Source: Methylobacterium pseudosasicola
GTDB lineage: Bacteria; Pseudomonadota; Alphaproteobacteria; Rhizobiales; Beijerinckiaceae
Direction of reading: 5' to 3'
Length of the DNA stretch: 64,000 nucleotides
Assembly (NCBI RefSeq): GCF_900114535.1
Contig: NZ_FOTK01000001.1
Location: 372,001 to 436,000, forward strand
Shown here piece after piece: positions 43,974 through 52,149 of this stretch (positions are counted from its first letter, which is position 1; each line of letters begins with the position of its first letter). Both the position numbers and the translations under genes were made by a program. Under the pieces are notes generated by a model that saw only the letters and a list, made by a program, of their open reading frames with translations, ran no database searches and had not been told where the DNA came from.

Positions 43974-44032
43974 GGACGTCGAAATGCACAAGGACTGGTG
44001 CCCGGCGTGAGGCCCGGCACCGATAGGGCGGA

Positions 44033-45631
44033 TCAGAAGTCGCGCTGGATGCGGAGGCGGACCTGCGAGACCGCATCCTGCGTCGCGGTGCGCGGCAGGA
44101 AGGTGCCGGCGTTGATGCCGGCGACGCTGGCGTAGGCGGTCGGGCTCTTGTCGAGGTCGATCGCTCGCCCTTTCCTCAGGCCGATCTGGGTGTAGTAGCC
44201 CTCGATGCCGATATCGAGGTCCTTCACCGGCGACCAGATCAGGCTCGCGCCGGCGACCAACTGGTAGGTGTCGCGCAGCGCTTGGCTCAACTGGTAGAAC
44301 CGAGTCCCCGGCACGCCCACGGCGTTGCTGCTGAAGGTGTTGGTGCCGTTCGGGTTCAGAAGGTTGAAGGCTGCGCCCTGGGCAAGGCGGGCGCTCCGGG
44401 AAAAGCTCTGCTCGCCATAGGACCCGAAGACGGCTGAGCGCCATTCCGGCGACCAGTAATGCAGGTACGAGGCGACCGCGGTAACGCTGTCCGAGATCTG
44501 CAACTGGCCGGTGAACGGGTTGATCGTGGCGTCGGAAAAGTACTGGTTGAATTTCTGGCCCTGGATCGTGGCAGCGTTCGGGGACGCCGAGCCGCTGAAC
44601 GTGGAATAGCCGGTGTAGAACTGGGCGCCGTCGCCGTAGGCGCCCTGCAGGTACAGGGCGTCGCCCGGCGCGACGAACGGCGCATTGACCTTCAGGCCGC
44701 CCTGCACCGCCCAGCCCTGGACGCTGTTGGTATGCGCGACGCTGAAATGCGCGCCGGTACCGAGCGCGATGGTGCCGACGTTCAACTCATGCGTGGCAGC
44801 CGAAAGCTGGGCCGAGCCCCAGGCCTGATCGACCCGCAGGACGCCGACGAAGTCCGGCAGACGTTCTCGCTGGATGGTGTCGATGGTGCCGAAGCTCGAC
44901 GGGACACCCCTGGTGTAGCCGGTGAAGACGGGGCTGATGGGAGCAGCGCCGCCCGACGGCGCGAAGATCGGCGTGCGACGGAAGACCGGATCTTCGACCG
45001 ACAGGGTCGCCGACAGGCCGTTGCCGAAGGTCGCCGTGTAGGCGAACAGGTTGGTGGAGGCGACATCCGACCCCGCAGTGGCACTCGAGAGTTCGAAATC
45101 GTGGGCGTAGAAGTCGAAGAACGAGGAGGCACGGCCGGCGGTCAGGCCGGCGAACTGGATGAACGCCTTCTCGACGTTCACGACCTGCTGCGCGCGGCCT
45201 GTCTCGTCGATGCCGGTGGCGGCATAGGCGAGGCCGATGCGTTCCTAGGTGCCGGACCGGCCGACGCCGGAAGCGCCGGCGCGGCTGCCCGCATCGAGCC
45301 GCACGAAGGCGCGCAGGGTGCCGTAGGCGGTCTGCGTGCGCGCATCCAGGTTGAAGCGCAGCAATCCGCGATAGCCCGAGTCGTCGCCGCTATTCGTGCC
45401 GGCTTGCCGGGTATAGGCGGTGATGTAGCCGCCCTCGAACCGGGCGCGACCGGAGACCCGCAGGCAGGTGTCGGTGCCGGGAATGTAGAAGAAGCCGGCG
45501 CCGTAGGCCGAGCAGACGCGGACGTACTCGACCGGCGCGGCCTTCTTGACCGGCAGGTCAGCGGCATGGGCGGCGCCGATTGCCGCGAAGGCGGCGGCTG
45601 AGCCGAGCAAAGAGCGCTGCAATTGCTTCAT
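44033..45631 (-). pseudogene. Porin_2 family porin, tandem copy 3, interrupted by an in-frame TAG
   Basis: From ATG 45631 the frame encodes the usual signal peptide and ADLPVKKAAPVEYVRVCSAYG. After 128 codons, at 45245-45247 on the minus strand, comes TAG. The other copies have CAG or an equivalent Gln in the matching place (GTQ then RIGQA). The frame continues unbroken on the other side (ERIGLAYAATGIDETGRAQQ...) for about 400 codons and ends VRLRIQRDF, so a single C-to-T change explains the defect. No other lesion is visible. This copy alone lacks the GTTGC-N6-GCAAC palindrome upstream. Sequencing error or suppression by an amber tRNA are alternatives. Confidence 0.85.
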
Positions 45632-45854
45632 CAACGGCCTCAATATTTTAAAAAATTCGGAATATATTCTAGTTATACCCTGCGTGCCTCATAATATTCT
45701 TCCGCGCGTGGACCGAAGGCGGCGGAAGATCGGGGGCGACTGGTCGGCCCAAGGACGCCCGCAACAAAAATGGCCCGGCGCGGAACCGGGCCTGGGAAGT
45801 CGAAATGCACGGGGACAGGTGCCGGGACCGAAGCCTCGGCACCGATGGAGCGGA
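45632..45854. other. Short spacer upstream of porin copy 3
   Basis: A 223-bp spacer, far shorter than the other porin leaders. It has an A+T-rich patch (45648-45705) but no GTTGC-N6-GCAAC site. The porin 4 terminator cuts off read-through, so copy 3 may have no working promoter. Confidence 0.55.
45767..45792 (-). terminator. Rho-independent terminator of porin 4
   Basis: A 7-bp stem (GGCCCGG 45772-45778, CCGGGCC 45786-45792) is followed on the minus strand by an A and then five T residues. Confidence 0.75.
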
Positions 45855-47456
45855 TCAGAAGTCGCGCTGGACGCGGAAGCGGATCTGCGAGACCGAGTCC
45901 TGCGTCGCAGTGCGCGGCACGAAGGTGCCGTTGTTGATGGAAGCGACCGCGTTGTACGCGCCCGGGTTCTTGTCGGCGTCGATCACCCGGCCACTCTTCA
46001 GGCCGATCTGAGTGTAAAAGCCCTCGACGCCGATATCGAGGTCCTTCACCGGCGACCAGATCAGGCTCGCACCAGCGACGAACTGGTAAGTGTCGCGCAG
46101 GGCCTGGCTCAGCTGATAGAACCGGGTGCCCGGCACGCCGACGGCGTTTGGTCCGGAGATGAGGCTCGATCCCGCAGCGGCGTAAGCTGCGCCCTGAGCG
46201 AAACGGGCGCCACGGCCGAAGCTCTGCTCACCGTAGGAGCCGAAGAAGGCCGAACGCCATTCCGGCGACCAGTAGTGCAGGTACGACGCCACCGCCGTGA
46301 AGCTCTGCGAGGTCTGCAACTGACCCGTGACGGGGTTAATCGTCGCGTCCGAGAAGAACTGGCTGAACTTCTGGCCCTGGATCGTAGACGGGTTCTGCGC
46401 ATAGGAGCCGCTAAACGCCGAGTAGCCGGTGTAGAGCTGCGCGCCCTCGCCATAAGCACCCTGAAGGTACAGAGCATCACCCGGCGCAACGAACGGGGTG
46501 TTCACCTTTAGGCCGCCCTGAACCGCCCAGCCCTGGACGCTGTTGGTGTGCGCCACGTTGACGTTTGCTCCAGCCGGCACGGCCGTCTGGATATTGCCGA
46601 CGTTCAGCTCATGCGTGGCGGCCGAGATCTGCGCCGAGCCCCAAGCTTGGTCGAGACGAAGGGCGCCGACGAAGTCGGGCAGACGCTCGCGCTGGACGGT
46701 ATCGATAGAGTTGACGAGGATCGGAGCGCCTCGGTTATAGGCGACGACGACGGGAGCGACCGGGGAATTATTCACCGAATACGGCGCGAAGATCGGCGTG
46801 CGGCGGAAGACCGGGTCTTCCACCGACAGGGTCGCGGACAGACCATTGCCGAAGGTCGCGGTGTAGGCGAACAGGTTGGTGGACGCGTTGTCCGAGCCCA
46901 GCGTATTGCCGGTGATCTCGAAATCGTGGGCGTAGAAATCGAAGAACGACGAGGCGCGACCGGCGGTCAGCCCGGCGAACTGGATGAACGCCTTGTCGAC
47001 GTTCACCTGCTGAATATCGCGCCCGGCGCTGTCGACACCGGTACCGGCGAAGGCCTGGCCGATGCGCACCTGAGTGCCGGAGGTGCCGATGCCGGAATAG
47101 CCGGTGCGGGCGCCGGCATCGAGGCGCACGAAGGCGCGCAGCGTGCCGTAGGCGGTCTGGGTGCGGGCATCGAGGTTGATGCGCAGGCGGCCCTGGTAGC
47201 CCGACGTGTCACCAGCGTTGCTACCGGCCTGGCGCGAGTTGCTGGTCATGTAGCCGCCCTCGAACCGGGCGCGGCCCGAGATGCGCAGGCAGGTATCGGT
47301 GCCGGGGATGTAGAAGAAGCCGGCCCCGAAGGCGGAGCAGACGCGGACGTACTCGATCGGCGCCGCCTTCTTGACCGGCAAGTCTGCGGCATGGGCGGCT
47401 CCGACCGCCGCGAAGGCGGCGGCTGAGCCAAGCAGTGAGCTCTTCAAGAGCTTCAT
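45855..47456 (-). CDS. Porin_2 family porin, tandem copy 4
   Basis: A 533-aa porin from ATG 47456, with GGAG 9 nt upstream. The signal peptide KLLKSSLLGSAAAFAAVGAAHA leads into ADLPVKKAAPIEYVRVCSAFG. Where copies 1 and 2 have a cysteine pair, this copy has YSAFSGSYAQNPSTIQGQKF, the type shared with copies 3 and 5. It ends IRFRVQRDF. The region before the ATG (GGGTCTCGAAGCTTTGGAGA) is nearly identical to that of copy 5. The leader carries the GTTGC-N6-GCAAC palindrome 209 nt before the ATG. It appears intact and probably expressed. Confidence 0.93.
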   Translation of the reverse strand: MKLLKSSLLGSAAAFAAVGAAHAADLPVKKAAPIEYVRVCSAFGAGFFYIPGTDTCLRISGRARFEGGYMTSNSRQAGSNAGDTSGYQGRLRINLDARTQTAYGTLRAFVRLDAGARTGYSGIGTSGTQVRIGQAFAGTGVDSAGRDIQQVNVDKAFIQFAGLTAGRASSFFDFYAHDFEITGNTLGSDNASTNLFAYTATFGNGLSATLSVEDPVFRRTPIFAPYSVNNSPVAPVVVAYNRGAPILVNSIDTVQRERLPDFVGALRLDQAWGSAQISAATHELNVGNIQTAVPAGANVNVAHTNSVQGWAVQGGLKVNTPFVAPGDALYLQGAYGEGAQLYTGYSAFSGSYAQNPSTIQGQKFSQFFSDATINPVTGQLQTSQSFTAVASYLHYWSPEWRSAFFGSYGEQSFGRGARFAQGAAYAAAGSSLISGPNAVGVPGTRFYQLSQALRDTYQFVAGASLIWSPVKDLDIGVEGFYTQIGLKSGRVIDADKNPGAYNAVASINNGTFVPRTATQDSVSQIRFRVQRDF

Positions 47457-47664
47457 AGAAATCTCCAAAGCTTCGAGACCCGATAACAACAACGATCCCG
47501 GATTATCCGGTCATCGCAGCGTTTATTTTTGTTTTTATCTGCAATTTTAATGCAGACTTTAGAGATATCCCGCTTCCGAGATTCCTCTTTGCCGGTCCAT
47601 ATGGTGGATCCGCGTTTATCCCGGCAACATCGATTTCATATCTGTTCAGTGATTGCTTTATGTT

Positions 47665-47680
47665 GTTGCACACTCGCAAC
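47665..47680 (-). promoter_or_regulatory. GTTGC-N6-GCAAC palindrome upstream of porin 4
   Basis: GTTGC (47665-47669), spacer ACACTC, GCAAC (47676-47680), 209 nt before the porin 4 ATG. Confidence 0.75.
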
Positions 47681-48461
47681 GCATTTAAATTTTTAAAAAT
47701 ATCAGTTTGCAAAACGACAGCAAAATCATTATTGATAAGATGGATATTTATTACGAAAGACCTGTGATGTGTATCAAAAAACTGGATAATTACATTCCTG
47801 CTCAGGAGCCATGCGCAGAGATGCCTCCGCGCATGGACCTGGCGCCTGCATTGGACCACAGAATCGCCTCGTGCATCTGCTAAGCCGGCAAGGTTCAGCA
47901 CCTCATCGTCCGAACGCGACGGCCACGAAGGCCGCCGGCCGGCGCGCCCGCGCTGACGGTGATTCGAACGGATGGGAGAATCGCTTCGGGGAATGCGCGC
48001 ATTCCGGCTGCCGCGGCAGCGGGCCCGAGCGTTGGTCGCGCTGCCGCGCGCGTCCGAATTCCGCCTCGACGAGGCCGGCGCCCCGGCCGGACGACTGACC
48101 GACCCTTGGTGTGGGCGCAGGGCGGGAACAGCGCGCGGGCCGCTACCGCATGCCGCCGGACTCAGCGCCCAAGGTCTCTGGCCCGGGCAATGGCCGCCTT
48201 GGGCTCGGCGCGGCATCGGGATATCGTTGGTCGGCGGCCAGGACAGCGTGAGGAGCGGACAGACGGTCCGCAGCAGCCTGTCCGGTGGAGCGAGACGGCG
48301 CCCGACACGGGTCGAGATACGCGCGAGGCCGCGCCATCGCTTCGCGGCGCCGGTCGGGCCTGGGCGATGCCCCGGCCGAGGCGGGCCACGAAGAGACTAG
48401 GCGGAAGGGCTGCGAGCGGTGCCGGGGGACGCGAGATCCCGCCTCTCCGGGCTGACCGCAA

Positions 48462-48491
48462 CGAAAAAGGCCCAGCCGAGGGCTGGGCCTT
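48462..48491 (-). terminator. Rho-independent terminator of porin 5
   Basis: Perfect 11-bp arms (AAGGCCCAGCC 48467-48477, GGCTGGGCCTT 48481-48491) close on a GAG loop, and the minus strand continues with T residues. It is the best intrinsic terminator in the window, 61 bp past the stop. Confidence 0.85.
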
Positions 48492-48551
48492 AAGATCCGT
48501 TGAGCACGGGGAGCGGCGCCGGGATCGTTCCCCCGGTGCCGCCTTCGCGGC

Positions 48552-50207
48552 TTAGAAGTCGCGCTGGACGCGCATGCGGAATGAGGAGTTCGAGTCTTGC
48601 GTCGTGGTACGCGGCACAAAGGTGCCGTTGTTGATACCGGCGACGTTCGCGTAGGCGGTCGGGCTCTTGTCCTTGTCGATCACACGCCCGTTCTTGACGC
48701 CGATCTGGGTGTAGAAGCCCTCGACACCGATATCGAGGTCCTTCACCGGCGACCAGATCAAGCTCGCACCGACAACGTACTGGTAGGTGTCGCGCAAGGC
48801 TTCGCTAAGGTTGTAGAAGGTCGTGCCAGGCGTACCGACGGCGTTCGTGCTGAAGGCGTTCGTGCCGCCCGGGTTGGCCAACGCGAACGCCGCGCCTTGG
48901 GCAGCGCGCTGGCTGTTCGAGAAATTCATCTCGCCGTACGACCCGAACACGGCCGAGCGCCACTCAGGCGACCAGTAGTGCAGATATGAGGCAACGACGC
49001 TGAAGCTCGTCGACATTTCCATCTGGCCCGTGAACGGGTTGACGGTCGCGTCGTTGAAGAACTGGTTGAACTTCTGGCCCTGGATCGTTGCCGCGTTCTG
49101 CGAGTACGAGCCGCTGTACGACGAGTAGCCGGTGTAGAGCTGTGAGCCGACGCCGTAGGCGCCTTGCAGGTAGAGAGCATCGCCCGGGGCGATGAACGGC
49201 GTATTGATCTTCAGGCCGCCCTGCACCGCGTAGCCATACGCGTTGCTGGTGTGCGGGATGCTGATGTTGGAGCCGGTGCCGGTGCCGGCACCGTTGGCGA
49301 CGTTGCCGACGTTCAACTCGTGCACAGCAGCCGAGACCTGGGCGGAGCCCCAGGCCTGGTCGAGGCGGAGAGCGCCGACGAAGTCGGGAAGACGCTCGCG
49401 CTGGATCACGTCGACAAAGCTGTAACGGGTCGGCACACCGTTCGTGTAGCCAATGAACACCGGAGCGGGCGAGTTCGTCTGGGCGAAATTCGCGATCGAT
49501 GCGTTGTTCGTGATACCCGCCGGGTTGTTCGACGGCGAGTAGATCGGGCTGCGGCGGAAGACCGGGTCTTCGACCGAGAGCGTGGCTGACAGGCCGTTGC
49601 CGAGGGTGGCGGTGTAGGCGAGCAGGTTGGTGGAGGCGATGTCCGAACCCGCGGTGGCGGCGGCGAACTCGAAATCGTGGGCGTAGAAGTCGAAGAACGA
49701 CGAGGCGCGACCGGCGGTCAGCCCGGCGAACTGGATGAACGCCTTGTCGACGTTCACGAACTGCTGGTCGCGGCCGAAGCTATCGATGCCGAGGCCCGGG
49801 TAGGCCTGGCCGATACGCTGCTGGGTGCCGGAGGTGCCGACGCCGGAATATCCAGTGCGAGCGCCGGCATCGAGACGGACGAAGGCGCGCAGGGTGCCGT
49901 AAGCGGTCTGGGTGCGGGCATCGAGATTGATGCGCATGCGGCCCTGGAAGCCCGAGGTGTCGCCGACGTTGGAGCCGTTTTGACGCGAGTAGCTGGTCTG
50001 GTACCCGCCCTCGAACCGGGCGCGGCCGGAGAGACGCAGGCAGGTGTCGGTGCCGGGAATATAGAAGAAGCCGGCGCCGTAGGCCGAGCAGACGCGGACG
50101 TACTCGATCGGGACCGCCTTCTTGACCGGCAGGTCGGCGGCGTGGGCGGCTCCGATCGCGACGAACGCGGTGGCGGAACCGAGCAGCGAGCTCTTCAAGA
50201 GCTTCAT
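48552..50207 (-). CDS. Porin_2 family porin, tandem copy 5
   Basis: A 551-aa porin, the longest of the array, from ATG 50207; ATG 50213 two codons upstream is also possible. The signal peptide KLLKSSLLGSATAFVAIGAAHA precedes ADLPVKKAVPIEYVRVCSAYG. Extra residues lie in one extracellular loop (SNNPAGITNNASIANFAQTNSPAP, near the middle), making it about 18 residues longer than copy 4. The cysteine-free loop YSSYSGSYSQNAATIQGQKF matches copies 3 and 4. It ends FRMRVQRDF. The GTTGC-N6-GCAAC palindrome lies 208 nt upstream. It is the first gene of the array in transcription direction. Confidence 0.93.
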   Translation of the reverse strand: MKLLKSSLLGSATAFVAIGAAHAADLPVKKAVPIEYVRVCSAYGAGFFYIPGTDTCLRLSGRARFEGGYQTSYSRQNGSNVGDTSGFQGRMRINLDARTQTAYGTLRAFVRLDAGARTGYSGVGTSGTQQRIGQAYPGLGIDSFGRDQQFVNVDKAFIQFAGLTAGRASSFFDFYAHDFEFAAATAGSDIASTNLLAYTATLGNGLSATLSVEDPVFRRSPIYSPSNNPAGITNNASIANFAQTNSPAPVFIGYTNGVPTRYSFVDVIQRERLPDFVGALRLDQAWGSAQVSAAVHELNVGNVANGAGTGTGSNISIPHTSNAYGYAVQGGLKINTPFIAPGDALYLQGAYGVGSQLYTGYSSYSGSYSQNAATIQGQKFNQFFNDATVNPFTGQMEMSTSFSVVASYLHYWSPEWRSAVFGSYGEMNFSNSQRAAQGAAFALANPGGTNAFSTNAVGTPGTTFYNLSEALRDTYQYVVGASLIWSPVKDLDIGVEGFYTQIGVKNGRVIDKDKSPTAYANVAGINNGTFVPRTTTQDSNSSFRMRVQRDF

Positions 50208-50414
50208 AGACATCTCCAAAGCTTCGAGACCCAATGATGCGGACACGCCCGGTTTTCCGGATCTAGCCGCACGTTTTGTAGGTTTGGCCTGCGTCTTGAG
50301 CGGCAGGCTCCTGCGGGCTCTCGCTTGGCGATGCCCCCGTGCACGATCACCATGTGCGAACGGGTTTCGGCGAGCAATCAGAATTCGGCTCGGATAAATT
50401 GGTTCCTGTGCGAT

Positions 50415-50430
50415 GTTGCCGCCCGGCAAC
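50415..50430 (-). promoter_or_regulatory. GTTGC-N6-GCAAC palindrome upstream of porin 5
   Basis: GTTGC (50415-50419), spacer CGCCCG, GCAAC (50426-50430), 208 nt before the porin 5 ATG. Here the spacer is GC-rich, so only the half-sites are conserved among copies. Confidence 0.75.
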
Positions 50431-50552
50431 AATATCAGAACGCCTTAGCCGGCAACAGCTTGCCGGATGTAATGGTATGCATTTCGAGGCGGCAGAGGTG
50501 CCGCCGAACCAGGCACAGCCGGCGTCGCGGCGACGGCTGGAAGGGTCGGCGG

Positions 50553-50578
50553 CCCCGGCCCTGCGGCCAGGGCCGGGG
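50553..50578. terminator. Hairpin after the 228-aa exported protein gene
   Basis: Perfect 11-bp arms CCCCGGCCCTG and CAGGGCCGGGG around a 4-nt loop, 75 bp past the stop of the minus-strand gene. There is no T-run on the minus strand. Confidence 0.45.
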
Positions 50579-50652
50579 ATTATTGATCATCGGCTCGTCC
50601 GGGTCCCGGAAACGACGTTTCGGAGCGAAACGAACACGCCCGCGAGGCCACC

Positions 50653-51339
50653 TCACATCGGCGGCGTCAGGCCGTCCTTGCCGACCGCGACGCGGCGGGC
50701 CGTGACCGTGCCGTCCGCGCCGCGCGCGGCGACCACGAACGCCTTGGCGCCGGCGGAGATCGCAGCCGCATCCGCGGGCTCGAAGGTGACCACCGGGGCC
50801 TGCGGCGGGACCAGGATCTGGATCGACTGGCCCTTGCCGTAATCCACCGTGAGGGTGCGCTCGGCGCCGCTGCCACTCGCCTTGACGGTGCCGTTGGTCA
50901 TCGCGCTCTTCACCCGTGGGGCGTCCGGCGCAGTCGCGGGGGCGGCGGCCTTCACGGTGCCGTTGGTCATCGTGCTCTTCACCGCCGAGCCGCCGGTGCG
51001 ATCGGGGATCACGTCCCAGTCGTAATGGCCCTCGCCGGTGCCCCGCATCGATTCGGGAAACAGCACGACCTCAAGAGCCACTGGCGGTTCGCCCTTGGTG
51101 GCGGTGCCGATGAACACGCCGTCCTTGATCTGGTCGAGCTGGGCCGGGATCACCCAGGAGACCTTGGCGTCGGGCGCGAGCATCACCCGCTCGCTCTTGC
51201 CGTCCAGGGTCTTGAGGGTGAAGCCGCCACCCTCGACGGCCTCGATCGTGCCGCGCAGGCGCTCGGGAGGCGCGGCGGCCTGCGCACCGGTGGCGAGGGT
51301 CAGCAGGCTCGCCAGGGCGAGTATGGGGAATCGTACCAT
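50653..51339 (-). CDS. Exported protein of unknown function with an internal repeat
   Basis: A 228-aa protein from ATG 51339, with a signal peptide ending ATGAQA (about residue 21). Residues 25-110 form a small beta-rich domain (RLRGTIEAVEGGGFTLKTLDGKSERVMLAPDAKVSWV), reminiscent of DUF5666/OB-like domains. A linker follows with two copies of a motif, VKSTMTNGTVKA and VKSAMTNGTVKA, about 23 residues apart. A second beta-rich part (about 155-225) looks like a relative of the first (VDYGKGQSIQILVPPQAPV). No cysteines or catalytic motif were seen. It may bind metal or polymer in the periplasm, but I do not recognise the family with certainty. Confidence 0.65.
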   Translation of the reverse strand: MVRFPILALASLLTLATGAQAAAPPERLRGTIEAVEGGGFTLKTLDGKSERVMLAPDAKVSWVIPAQLDQIKDGVFIGTATKGEPPVALEVVLFPESMRGTGEGHYDWDVIPDRTGGSAVKSTMTNGTVKAAAPATAPDAPRVKSAMTNGTVKASGSGAERTLTVDYGKGQSIQILVPPQAPVVTFEPADAAAISAGAKAFVVAARGADGTVTARRVAVGKDGLTPPM

Positions 51340-51464
51340 GTCGGGTCCTCTCGCCGCCGAAACGCGGGCGGCGGACAGGACCTGGGACTCAGGCCGGCCG
51401 TGTCAGCCCCGGCCGGCCTGCGATATCGTGACCGGCAGCGGGGCTGTCACTGAAACGGCGCCGC

Positions 51465-52061
51465 TCAGGCCGGGAGCGCCAGCAGGGCGAGGCCGGCCGC
51501 CGCGACGCCGGCACCGAGGGCCGGGGCAGCGCGCGTCGCACCGAGCCGCGAGGCGGCCATCCCGAGGCCGATCCCTGCCGCGTGCAGGAGCGCGGTGGCG
51601 GCCAGGAAGCCGAGGCCGAAGGACAGGCCCGAGGCGGTCTCCGGCATCTCGATGCCGTGGGCGTAGCCGTGGAACACGGCGAACACCCCGACCAGGCTGG
51701 CGAGCAGCGCCACAGGCGCCCGCAGGCCGATGATCGCGGCAAGGCCGAAGACCACGATGGAGAGCGCGATCCCGGTCTCGGCATAGGGCAAGGCCACGCC
51801 CGCCATGCCGAGCCCCGCCCCGACGCTCATCAGCGCCAGGAACGACAGGGGCAGCGCCCAGAGGGCCCGCCCGCCGCGCAGAGCGGCCAGCAGGCCGACC
51901 GCGACCATCGCCAGCACGTGGTCAGCGCCCATCAGCGGGTGCAGGAAACCGGCCTCCGCGCCGAGCGCGGCGCCATGACCGGGATGGGCCAGAGCCGCCT
52001 GCGGCAGCAGCGCGAGCGCGGCGGGAAGGGCGGACAGGGGAGCGGCGAGGAAGCGCTTCAT
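51465..52061 (-). CDS. HupE/UreJ family membrane protein
   Basis: A 198-aa protein from ATG 52061. A cleavable signal peptide is followed by the family's histidine-rich N-terminus AHPGHGAALGAEAGFLHPLMGADHVLAM, then about six membrane helices with FHGYAHGIEMPE near the middle, another conserved His motif. HupE/UreJ proteins are nickel or cobalt permeases usually found beside hydrogenase or urease genes. No such genes are here, so the metal and the enzyme served are unknown. It stands between the exported protein and the PilZ gene, all on the minus strand, with an 88-bp gap after PilZ. Confidence 0.9.
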   Translation of the reverse strand: MKRFLAAPLSALPAALALLPQAALAHPGHGAALGAEAGFLHPLMGADHVLAMVAVGLLAALRGGRALWALPLSFLALMSVGAGLGMAGVALPYAETGIALSIVVFGLAAIIGLRAPVALLASLVGVFAVFHGYAHGIEMPETASGLSFGLGFLAATALLHAAGIGLGMAASRLGATRAAPALGAGVAAAGLALLALPA

Positions 52062-52149
52062 CGGTGATCCTTCAAGGTCTGCCTCCGATGTAGCGCCGAT
52101 CCCCCGGCTCTGCGAGGGCTGGCCGCCCGGAGCGCTGTCCCGTCCGGGC

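Larger units (their letters stand above)
43449..44032. other. Gene-free region between porins 2 and 3
   Basis: 584 bp. The stretch from about 43500 to 43790 is strongly A+T-rich and contains the porin 2 leader and palindrome. The frame through it (43449-43709) joins porin 2 only by chance. The right end holds the strong terminator of copy 3. Confidence 0.6.
47457..48551. other. 1.1-kb gene-free region between porins 4 and 5
   Basis: Composition changes sharply. About 47500-47800 is A+T-rich and contains the porin 4 leader and palindrome. About 47810-48460 is G+C-rich with only Arg/Pro/Ala-rich frames on both strands that look like chance ORFs. Nothing here resembles a known gene or RNA. The right end has the porin 5 terminator. 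Confidence 0.55.
50208..50652. other. Gene-free region upstream of porin 5
   Basis: 445 bp without a supported gene. It holds the porin 5 leader and palindrome, a second dyad CCGGCAA-CAGC-TTGCCGG (50449-50466) just beyond it, and a hairpin near 50553 that ends the next gene. Confidence 0.55.

Noticed and set aside
45245..45247. TAG in porin copy 3 as pyrrolysine or programmed readthrough
   Set aside because: The sister genes have Gln there and no readthrough context or pyrrolysine machinery is seen. A plain nonsense mutation is simpler.
47959..48555. 198-codon frame and several others in the porin 4-5 gap
   Set aside because: Arg/Pro/Ala-rich with no ribosome site and no motif. The frame even crosses the porin 5 terminator.
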